Part shown: positions 1-4,538 of the stretch, in pieces
Numbering within the stretch: the first letter of the stretch is position 1
Layout: every line of letters begins with the position of its first letter
NCBI GenBank assembly: GCA_017848075.1
Contig: JAGALG010000081.1
Coordinates: forward strand, 1-5,917
DNA: 5,917 nt
Direction of reading: 5' to 3'
Origin: Oscillospiraceae bacterium
GTDB taxonomy: Bacteria > Bacillota > Clostridia > Oscillospirales > Ruminococcaceae
Position numbers and translations under genes: made by a program
Notes under the pieces: generated by a model
The model's input: only the letters and a program-made list of their open reading frames with translations
Databases searched by the model: none
Told to the model about the DNA's origin: nothing

Positions 1-105
1 CAGAGAACCAGCTTTGCTCATTCTCGAGTTTAGAGTCCAAAATTTTATCTGCGACCATCCCGGCTCGTGAGTCTAGTGCCTGAGGCGTTGCCGCATTTTG
101 TTGAC
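1..105. repeat. Copy A of a 132-base-period direct repeat, cut by the window edge
   Basis: Bases 1-76 match 133-208 without gaps at 69 of 76 positions, and weaker similarity continues to about 105 (GCCGCATTTTGTTGAC against GCCGATTTTTATTGAC). All seven differences are transitions. The match begins at the first base of the window, so the copy probably extends to the left. It contains CTCATTCTCGAGTTTAGAG (17-35), of which a diverged form also occurs at 117-137. On the minus strand one frame reads ...AGMVADKILDSKLENEQSW..., nearly identical to the peptide encoded by copy B. No start codon or ribosome site supports a protein here, so it is annotated as a repeat only. Confidence 0.85.
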
Positions 106-132
106 CTCACACAATACTCATGCCCGAGTTTT

Positions 133-236
133 CAGAGAACCAGCTCTGCTCATTCTCGAGTTTAGAGTCCAAAGTTTCATCTGCGACCATTCCAGCCTGT
201 GAGTCTAGCCCTAAAATTCCGCCGATTTTTATTGAC
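133..236. repeat. Copy B of the 132-base-period direct repeat
   Basis: Second copy, with 76 ungapped bases (133-208) at about 91% identity to copy A, then a looser match to 236 with a one-base gap. Its end supplies the TTGAC of the -35 box of the downstream regulator gene. CAGAG (133-137) can pair with CTCTG (144-148). In copy A the second arm is CTTTG, which keeps pairing as G-U in a plus-strand RNA. The minus frame reads ...AGMVADETLDSKLENEQSW... and stops at TGA (106-104). Copy A continues in the same register because 132 is a multiple of three. Together with 1-132 this fills the gene-free stretch before the promoter. Its function is unknown to me; a dispersed intergenic repeat or decayed tandem array is likely. 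Confidence 0.85.
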
Positions 237-260
237 TTTTTCTCTTTCCTGTGTTATCCT
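232..260 (+). promoter_or_regulatory. Sigma-A-type promoter of the CsoR-family/transporter operon
   Basis: TTGACT (232-237) and TATCCT (255-260) are separated by exactly 17 bases. The -35 matches the consensus at five of six positions and the -10 at four of six. Transcription would start near 266-268, inside the palindrome at 258-292, leaving a leader of about 35 bases before the ATG at 303. Overlap of the -10 box with the palindrome implies that a bound repressor would block polymerase directly. Confidence 0.7.
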
Positions 261-292
261 TTCAATATCCCCCATGGGGGGATATTGAAAGG
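258..292. promoter_or_regulatory. Perfect palindrome, probable CsoR-family operator
   Basis: The left arm CCTTTCAATATCCCCC (258-273) is the exact reverse complement of 277-292, with a three-base centre ATG (274-276). An inner C tract facing a G tract, flanked by A/T-rich inverted repeats, is the known form of operators bound by CsoR/RcnR-family repressors. The site overlaps the -10 box and ends next to the ribosome site of the repressor gene. This fits autoregulation of the two-gene operon. Because the ATG at 274 has no ribosome site, it is not a start codon. Binding by the product of 303-572 is inferred from family and position. Confidence 0.75.
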
Positions 293-302
293 AAGTGCTG
301 CA

Positions 303-572
303 ATGGAACACCATCACCATGATACGAAAAAAATCGTAAATCGGCTGTCCCGAGCCATTGGCCATTTGGAAGCCGTCAAAAAAATGATCGAAAATGATGC
401 GGATTGCTGCGATGTCCTGATCCAGCTGGCTGCGGTTCGCTCTGCCGTCAACAACGCAGGCAAGGAAATCTTAAAAGATCATCTGAATCACTGTATTGTA
501 GAAGCTGTGGAAAGCGGTGATGAAAAAGCTCTGGTGGCTCTGAACGATGCCATCGATAAATTTATGAAATAG
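303..572 (+). CDS. CsoR/RcnR/FrmR-family ligand-responsive repressor
   Basis: An 89-residue all-helical repressor of the CsoR/RcnR/FrmR family (DUF156). Members are cytoplasmic homotetramers that release DNA when they bind a metal, formaldehyde or sulfane sulfur. The family core is clear: NRLSRAIGHLEAVKKMIE in helix 1, CDVLIQLAAVRSA in helix 2 and LKDHLNHC in its later part. Ligand positions are Cys35, His60 and Cys64, with the 25- and 4-residue spacing of the CsoR copper triad. A further His3 lies in an N-terminal run of four histidines (3-6) and matches the fourth ligand position of RcnR. The set is therefore His-Cys-His-Cys, which suggests a nickel, cobalt or copper sensor rather than FrmR-type formaldehyde sensing. 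The start is ATG at 303 because GGAAG lies seven bases before it; the frame stays open back to 120, but that part spans the promoter and operator. It precedes the transporter by ten bases. Family is certain; the inducer is inferred. Confidence 0.93.
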   Translation: MEHHHHDTKKIVNRLSRAIGHLEAVKKMIENDADCCDVLIQLAAVRSAVNNAGKEILKDHLNHCIVEAVESGDEKALVALNDAIDKFMK

Positions 573-582
573 GAGTCTTTAT

Positions 583-1467
583 ATGAAAGTCAAACAAAGT
601 TCCGCCATTTTTATGGCAATTCTTGCCGCTGCATTATATGCACTGAATTCCCCTCTCTCAAAACTGCTGCTGAATCATGTGTCCGCCACAATGATGGCTG
701 CTTTTCTCTATCTTGGTGCTGGATTAGGTATGTGCATCCTGCGCTTTGTGCAAAAGCAAAGTGGAAAACAATCCAACGAAGAACCTTTGACTAAAAAGGA
801 TCTGCCCTACACCATTGCTATGGTTGTGCTGGATATTGCTGCTCTCATCTTTTTGATGATTGGTCTCAGTATGACCACCGCTGCCAACGCCTCCCTGTTG
901 AACAAATTTGAAATCGTAGCCACCTCTTTGATTGCTCTGCTGCTGTTCCGGGAAGTGATTTCCCGTCGTCTTTGGATCGCCATCATCTTGGTGACGATTT
1001 CCAGCATTATTCTTTCCTTTGAGGATGCCAGCAGCCTATCCTTCTCCTGGGGTTCTCTTTTTGTTCTTCTTGCTTGCTGCTGTTGGGGTCTGGAGAACAA
1101 CTGCACTCGCAGTATTTCCGATAAGGATCCTTTGGAGATCGTGGTAGTCAAAGGCTTTGGTTCCGGTTTGGGTTCCTTGGTGATCGCTTTTGCTGTCGGA
1201 GAAACAACACCTGCCATTCTTTATATCCTCGGCGCATTGCTGCTCGGCTTTGTTGCCTATGGACTGAGCATTTTCTTCTACATTTATGCTCAGCGATATT
1301 TGGGCGCAGCTAAAACCAGCGCTTATTACGCTCTGGCGCCCTTCATAGGATCTGCTTTATCTCTGCTGATCTTCCGGGGACTCCCCCCACTGTCTTACTT
1401 TATTGCCCTGTGCATTATGATCGTTGGTACTTACCTCGCTTCTACAGAATCAGCCGATGAAGAATAG
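583..1467 (+). CDS. EamA/DMT-family ten-helix transporter
   Basis: A 294-residue inner-membrane protein of the drug/metabolite transporter superfamily with two tandem EamA halves. Hydrophobic helices lie at about 7-27, 34-56, 75-96, 101-122, 128-146, 154-171, 187-206, 213-237, 245-265 and 269-288. That is the usual ten-helix length and layout. The first half ends with the LLLFREVISRRLW-type motif (119-131) and the second with YYALAPFIGSALSLL (248-262). A Cys-Cys-Cys-Trp cluster (165-168), followed by Glu171-Asn-Asn and Cys174, sits at the start of the second half. Ribosome site AGGAG overlaps the stop of the upstream repressor gene, so the two are co-transcribed and probably coupled. Substrate cannot be read from the sequence: family members move amino acids, nucleotides, metabolites or drugs. 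Control by a CsoR-type repressor suggests export of something related to the repressor's ligand. Confidence 0.92.
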   Translation: MKVKQSSAIFMAILAAALYALNSPLSKLLLNHVSATMMAAFLYLGAGLGMCILRFVQKQSGKQSNEEPLTKKDLPYTIAMVVLDIAALIFLMIGLSMTTAANASLLNKFEIVATSLIALLLFREVISRRLWIAIILVTISSIILSFEDASSLSFSWGSLFVLLACCCWGLENNCTRSISDKDPLEIVVVKGFGSGLGSLVIAFAVGETTPAILYILGALLLGFVAYGLSIFFYIYAQRYLGAAKTSAYYALAPFIGSALSLLIFRGLPPLSYFIALCIMIVGTYLASTESADEE

Positions 1468-1500
1468 AAAAAGTCCGCAGCAGCTGCTGCGGACTTTTTT
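1468..1500. terminator. Bidirectional intrinsic terminator (perfect 32-base palindrome)
   Basis: AAAAAGTCCGCAGCAG (1468-1483) is followed directly by its exact reverse complement (1484-1499) and one more T. On either strand this gives a G/C-rich stem with a short CAGCTG-centred loop and a run of five to six U. It begins at the first base after the transporter stop, and its right end overlaps the stop codon of the convergent MerR-family gene. It therefore serves both genes. Confidence 0.92.
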
Positions 1501-2263
1501 ACTTCGTATAAAGAAGAATTGCCTCCCGAAGGAAAGCAGCGCCGCCTGCTCCCAAACGACTGTCATAATACTCTCGGAAGCGCTCATCTGCCACATACAT
1601 TTCTGCCATACCTCGATGGGCCGCTTTGGAGTAAAGACCCTCTTTCCAAAACATACACAGCCATTGGCGATGCAAATCTGCAGCCTTTCGAGCTGCTTCA
1701 CAGGACGGGTCCCCCTGATCCATGGCTTCTTTCAGGAAAGTGAAGATCGCTTCGTTCAGGCTCTCCTGATCGTGCCACTGTCCTTCACTCATATTTGCCA
1801 AACGGCGGTTGGATTCTTCCAAGGCTTCTTTGCCGTACTTCGCAGTCACCTCAGCACCATACTGTTCTTGATTTTTCCGAATCAAGTCCTGCTTGAAGCC
1901 CTCAAATTTTTCTTTGTCGCTCATCACAATCTCTCCTTTCATCTCACGCAAACTCTGTTCTACCGTATGGATCAGCAGGGACAGCTGTCCCTGTCTTTGC
2001 TTCAGGGCGGCCAGATGGCGTTTCATCGATTGCTCTCGGTCATAGACCGAGGAGTCCAGCAAATCCCGAATCTCCTTCAGTGAAAAGCCCAACTCCCGAT
2101 AGAAGAGGATCTCCTGCAGACGATCCAACTGCTGACTTGTGTAAAGACGATAACCATTTTCGGCCGCTCTCATCGGCCGCAGCAAGCCGATCTGATCATA
2201 ATATCGCAGCGTACGAGTGCTGACCCCGGACAATTCAGCCAGTTCTTTGATCTTATATTCCAT
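1499..2263 (-). CDS. MerR-family regulator with TipAS ligand-binding domain
   Basis: A 254-residue activator of the TipAL/Mta type. An N-terminal winged helix-turn-helix (YKIKELAELSGVSTRTLRYYD, residues 3-23) is followed by the wing motif NGYRLYT (36-42), a second DNA-contacting helix pair (about 46-70) and a long dimerising coiled coil (about 76-110). The C-terminal part (about 116-254) is a TipAS-type helical domain, which in known members binds thiopeptides or other drugs and makes the protein activate multidrug-response genes. The start is the ATG at 2263: a G-rich ribosome site (AAGGGGGGG) precedes it, and an upstream in-frame Met at 2296 would lie within the promoter. Its promoter has the 19-base spacer and dyad typical of MerR control, implying autoregulation. 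It converges on the transporter operon and shares its terminator, so a functional link with that operon is not shown. The true inducer is unknown. Confidence 0.92.
   Translation of the reverse strand: MEYKIKELAELSGVSTRTLRYYDQIGLLRPMRAAENGYRLYTSQQLDRLQEILFYRELGFSLKEIRDLLDSSVYDREQSMKRHLAALKQRQGQLSLLIHTVEQSLREMKGEIVMSDKEKFEGFKQDLIRKNQEQYGAEVTAKYGKEALEESNRRLANMSEGQWHDQESLNEAIFTFLKEAMDQGDPSCEAARKAADLHRQWLCMFWKEGLYSKAAHRGMAEMYVADERFREYYDSRLGAGGAAFLREAILLYTK
1922..1939 (-). other. Internal ribosome site and ATG: possible stand-alone TipAS-like isoform
   Basis: Inside the MerR-family gene, AAAGGAG (1939-1933) stands eight bases before an in-frame ATG (1924-1922, residue Met114). The ATG falls just between the coiled coil and the ligand-binding domain. 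Translation from it would give a 141-residue protein consisting of the C-terminal domain only, ending at 1499. In Streptomyces lividans tipA, a short TipAS form arises from an internal start at the equivalent place. The site here is at least as good as those of the annotated genes in the window. Use in the cell is inferred. Confidence 0.45.
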
Positions 2264-2284
2264 CCGGATCCCCCCCTTATTCAT

Positions 2285-2315
2285 AGGATAAACCATAACG
2301 CAGCGTAAAGGTCAA
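2285..2315 (-). promoter_or_regulatory. MerR-type promoter with 19-base spacer and dyad operator
   Basis: Read on the minus strand, TTGACC (2315-2310) and TATCCT (2290-2285) are 19 bases apart, the overlong spacing that MerR-family activators correct by twisting DNA. The spacer region (2292-2312) is a dyad of half-sites ACCnTnACGC and GCGTnAnGGT around a single central base, pairing at 16 of 20 positions. Transcription would start near 2278, some 15 bases before the gene's ATG at 2263. This supports autoregulation and settles the start codon. Confidence 0.85.
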
Positions 2316-2326
2316 GTGCTTCGATG

Positions 2327-2358
2327 AAAAAAGCCTCCTGAAATTCAGGAGGCTTTTT
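2327..2358. terminator. Intrinsic terminator after the M18 aminopeptidase gene
   Basis: GCCTCCTG (2333-2340), loop AAATT and CAGGAGGC (2346-2353) form an eight-base-pair G/C-rich stem. It has six A on the left and five T on the right, so it can act on both strands. For the minus strand it lies 14 bases beyond the aminopeptidase stop codon and insulates that gene from the MerR-type promoter at 2285-2315. Confidence 0.9.
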
Positions 2359-2372
2359 CTATGTAATCAAAA

Positions 2373-3782
2373 TTACAGTTCAGCTTTCAGGAATTCGTAG
2401 AATGCACGATAAGTGGAGTAAACATCAGTTTTTGCAACCACTTCGATTGGAGCATGCATTGCGATTACTGGAACACCGATATCGATGGTGTCAACATCCA
2501 GTGCAGATACGAATTTAGCAACGGTGCCGCCGCCACCCTGGTCAACTTTACCAAGTTCGCCGGTCTGCCAGATTACGCCAGCATTGTCCAGCAGTCTGCG
2601 AACATCGCTTGCGAATTTAGCGTAGCAGTCGTTGGTGCCGCCTTTACCGCCGGAACCGGTGTATTTCATGATGGATACACCGTGGTTCAGGTAAGAAGCG
2701 TTATTTCTTTCCAGAACTTCTGGGAAAGTTGGGTCGAATGCTGCGGAAACGTCAGCAGACAGACATTTGGAGTTGGACAGAACAGTGCGAACTGGAACAC
2801 CGTATGGAGCTGCCAGGTCAGCAATGAAGTATTCCATGAATGCGGAGTGCAGACCAGTGTTGGAGTCAGAACCAACTTCTTCTTTATCTGCAAATACAAC
2901 AACGGAAGTCCATTCTGGGTTTTCGTTGGTGTAATCCAGCTCTGCCATCATAGAGGTGTAAGCGCAAACACGGTCGTCATGGCCGTAAGCACCGATCAGG
3001 CTGCGGTCCAGACCGATATCTCTTGCTTTGCTTGCTGGAACCAGAGTCAGTTCAGCAGAGAAGAAGTCTGGCTCGATGATGCCATATTTCTCGAACAGAA
3101 TGTTCAGAACATTCAGTTTAACTTTCTCAGAAACTTTATCGTCACGGAATTTCATGGTACCGATCCAAACATTCAGTTCTTCACCTTTGATACCGTCTTT
3201 CAGAGTTCTGGTGTTCTGATCTTTTGCCAGATGTGGCAGCAGGTCGGAGATGAAGAATACTGGATCGTTTTCATCTTCACCGATGTTTACATGAACAACG
3301 GAGCCATCTTTTTTGTAGATATCACCATGGAGAGCCAGTTCACGAGCAACCCACTGATATTTACGAACGCCACCATAGTAGTGGGTTTTCAGCTGAGCGA
3401 TATTATCTCTTTCAAATACTGGAGTTGGTTTCAGGTCCAGTCTTGGGGAGTCGATATGGGAAGCCAGGATCTTCACGCCTTTTTCGATTGGGCGGGTACC
3501 CATGGTACCGAAGATCAGAGCTCTGCCGCGGTTGTTGTAGTAGAATTTTTCACCTGGCATATATTTTTTGCCAGCTTCAAATGGTTTGTAGCCTTTCTCT
3601 TCCAGCATTGCAACTGTAACAGCTACTGCTTCATTTTCGATTTTTGCTGCGTCCATGAATTTTTTGTATGGCTCGCAGAAATCGAATACTTTTTTCATTT
3701 CTTCTTCAGAAAGAACTACAGTGGCATCTTTCGCATTGTTGAACAGCTGCTCTTTCAGCAGTTCGCCTTTGGTCTTTTCCAT
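2373..3782 (-). CDS. M18-family metalloaminopeptidase
   Basis: A 469-residue aminopeptidase of peptidase family M18, in the bacterial aminopeptidase 1 group. These are cytoplasmic dizinc exopeptidases that remove N-terminal residues from peptides and form large tetrahedral complexes. The expected metal and catalytic motifs are all present in order: SHIDSPR (His109, Asp111), YGHDDR (Asp269/270), the Glu pair in DKEEVGS (Glu301/302), SADVSAAFDP (Asp344) and MHAPIE (His443). Length is normal for the group. The start is ATG at 3782 because TAGGAGGT precedes it with nine bases of spacing; the longer frame to 3815 runs through that ribosome site. It has its own candidate promoter, a leader hairpin and a terminator, so it is probably a single-gene unit. 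From 2454 to 3782 no TTA, CTA or TCA codon is used, a bias that suggests high expression. Function is confident; substrate preference is not known. Confidence 0.95.
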   Translation of the reverse strand: MEKTKGELLKEQLFNNAKDATVVLSEEEMKKVFDFCEPYKKFMDAAKIENEAVAVTVAMLEEKGYKPFEAGKKYMPGEKFYYNNRGRALIFGTMGTRPIEKGVKILASHIDSPRLDLKPTPVFERDNIAQLKTHYYGGVRKYQWVARELALHGDIYKKDGSVVHVNIGEDENDPVFFISDLLPHLAKDQNTRTLKDGIKGEELNVWIGTMKFRDDKVSEKVKLNVLNILFEKYGIIEPDFFSAELTLVPASKARDIGLDRSLIGAYGHDDRVCAYTSMMAELDYTNENPEWTSVVVFADKEEVGSDSNTGLHSAFMEYFIADLAAPYGVPVRTVLSNSKCLSADVSAAFDPTFPEVLERNNASYLNHGVSIMKYTGSGGKGGTNDCYAKFASDVRRLLDNAGVIWQTGELGKVDQGGGGTVAKFVSALDVDTIDIGVPVIAMHAPIEVVAKTDVYSTYRAFYEFLKAEL

Positions 3783-3806
3783 TGTTATGAACCTCCTAAT
3801 TATTAT

Positions 3807-3848
3807 TTCGTACATTTCCCACAGTTCCCGCTATGAGAAATGTGCAAA
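3807..3848 (-). ncRNA. Leader hairpin upstream of the aminopeptidase gene
   Basis: On the minus strand, bases 3848-3831 can pair with 3824-3807 around a six-base loop CGGGAA. Seventeen of 18 positions pair, with one A-C mismatch. Three of the pairs are G-U and hold only for RNA made from the minus strand; on the plus strand they would be C-A mismatches. The hairpin lies between the candidate promoter and the ribosome site (about 3794-3789), within a leader of roughly 110 bases. It has no T tract after it, so it is not an ordinary terminator. It may stabilise the message or be a protein or ligand site; I do not recognise it as a known riboswitch. Confidence 0.5.
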
Positions 3849-3897
3849 TCGTACAAGATTCTGCCTTTCGGCCGGATAAAATTTTCTATCCAACCCT

Positions 3898-3926
3898 ATT
3901 TTACTCCATTTTACCCATTTCGGCAA
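3898..3926 (-). promoter_or_regulatory. Candidate sigma-A promoter of the aminopeptidase gene
   Basis: On the minus strand TTGCCG (3926-3921) and TAAAAT (3903-3898) are 17 bases apart, matching the consensus at four and five of six positions. It lies just after the lytic transglycosylase stop codon. Transcription would start near 3891, giving a leader of about 110 bases that contains the hairpin at 3807-3848. Read-through from the upstream operon is also possible, since I see no convincing terminator between the two genes. Confidence 0.5.
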
Positions 3927-3932
3927 TAGGAT

Positions 3933-4538
3933 TTATTCATATAATTGCTGATAGATCGCTTTTGTTTCCAAAACCTTCTCTACATACCAGTTGGTATCGG
4001 AATATGGGATCGTATCCAGTGTCTCGCCATCGGAAGAATAGGCTGGATCTTCCAGCCAAGCCTGAACGGCACCCATGCCTGCATGATAGGAGGCTAAGAT
4101 CACTCGCTCATCCTCACCCATTTCCTTCTGCAGAAGGGAAAGCATACAGGTTCCATACTGAACGGCAACCTCCGGCTGGTACATTTGGTCGTAGGTCGTT
4201 CCGCTCTCATCCCCCATACGATACTGAACCCAGTCAAAGGCTGGTTCCATCATCTGCATGACGCCGCGAGCCCCCACATTGGACTGTGCCTTGGGGTCAA
4301 AGTTGCTTTCAATTTTACAAACGGCATAGACCAGGTAGGGGTCCACATCATATTCTGCACTGTAGGTCTCAATCAGCTCCTGATATGTGCGGGGATACAT
4401 CTTCTCCATCACCTCATCTGCCGCAGGACGCAGCAGTTGGATCCCGCCCCAAATCAGAAGAACAATCAGCAGAGCACACAGCGCCAGAAAACAGAGAAAG
4501 CGAGGCCAAATGATCCGCTGTCTGCGGGTTGCCGCCAT
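3933..4538 (-). CDS. Membrane-anchored lytic transglycosylase (SLT domain)
   Basis: A 201-residue cell-wall enzyme. Basic residues (RRQR, 5-8) precede a single hydrophobic anchor (about 12-36), placing the rest outside the membrane. No lipobox is present, because the residue before Cys21 is Leu. The SLT domain (about 50-200) has the catalytic Glu77 in KIESNF, then GARGVMQMM (89-97), ASYHAGMGAVQAW (149-161) and NWYVEKVL (183-190). Such enzymes cleave the MurNAc-GlcNAc bond of peptidoglycan and leave a 1,6-anhydro end. An unusual point is YHAG where the family normally has YNAG. The ATG shares one base with the stop codon of coaE (TAATG), and GGAG lies at 4550-4547, so translation is coupled to coaE. 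A coaE gene followed by such an enzyme is, to my knowledge, a recurring order in Clostridia. Family is confident; its exact role is not known. Confidence 0.92.
   Translation of the reverse strand: MAATRRQRIIWPRFLCFLALCALLIVLLIWGGIQLLRPAADEVMEKMYPRTYQELIETYSAEYDVDPYLVYAVCKIESNFDPKAQSNVGARGVMQMMEPAFDWVQYRMGDESGTTYDQMYQPEVAVQYGTCMLSLLQKEMGEDERVILASYHAGMGAVQAWLEDPAYSSDGETLDTIPYSDTNWYVEKVLETKAIYQQLYE

Noticed and set aside
1..236. CRISPR array
   Set aside because: Only two copies are visible, the repeat is 76 bases or more, and the copies differ at seven positions. Neither repeat size nor spacer pattern fits.
120..302. An N-terminal extension of the CsoR-family protein from ATG 120
   Set aside because: It would span the repeat, the promoter and the operator. 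A good ribosome site precedes ATG 303, and 89 residues is the normal family length.
177..365. A 62-codon minus-strand frame over the repeat and operator
   Set aside because: It begins inside the repressor gene on the opposite strand, crosses its promoter and has no ribosome site or recognisable domain.
1424..2083. A 219-codon plus-strand frame over the end of the transporter gene and the MerR-family gene
   Set aside because: It crosses the terminator and lies opposite a well-supported gene, with no domain or ribosome site.
2264..2296. Upstream in-frame Met for the MerR-family protein
   Set aside because: This Met lies within the 19-base-spacer promoter, upstream of the likely transcript start.
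2362..2377. Small inverted repeat TGTAAT/ATTACA at the aminopeptidase stop codon
   Set aside because: Six A/T-rich pairs beside a strong terminator are expected by chance, and no role is evident.
3783..3815. Upstream in-frame Met for the aminopeptidase
   Set aside because: The extension encodes the ribosome binding site TAGGAGGT itself; the ATG at 3782 is correctly spaced from it.
2454..3836. A 460-codon open frame on the plus strand opposite the aminopeptidase gene
   Set aside because: It is codon-aligned with a clearly functional M18 gene and results from that gene's avoidance of TTA, CTA and TCA. Its translation is rich in Phe, Trp and Cys without any recognisable domain.
3895..3930. CCTATT/AATAGG inverted repeat as a terminator for the lytic transglycosylase gene
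   Set aside because: The stem is only six mostly A/T pairs with a loop of about 24 bases and no following U tract. The region is better explained as the aminopeptidase promoter.
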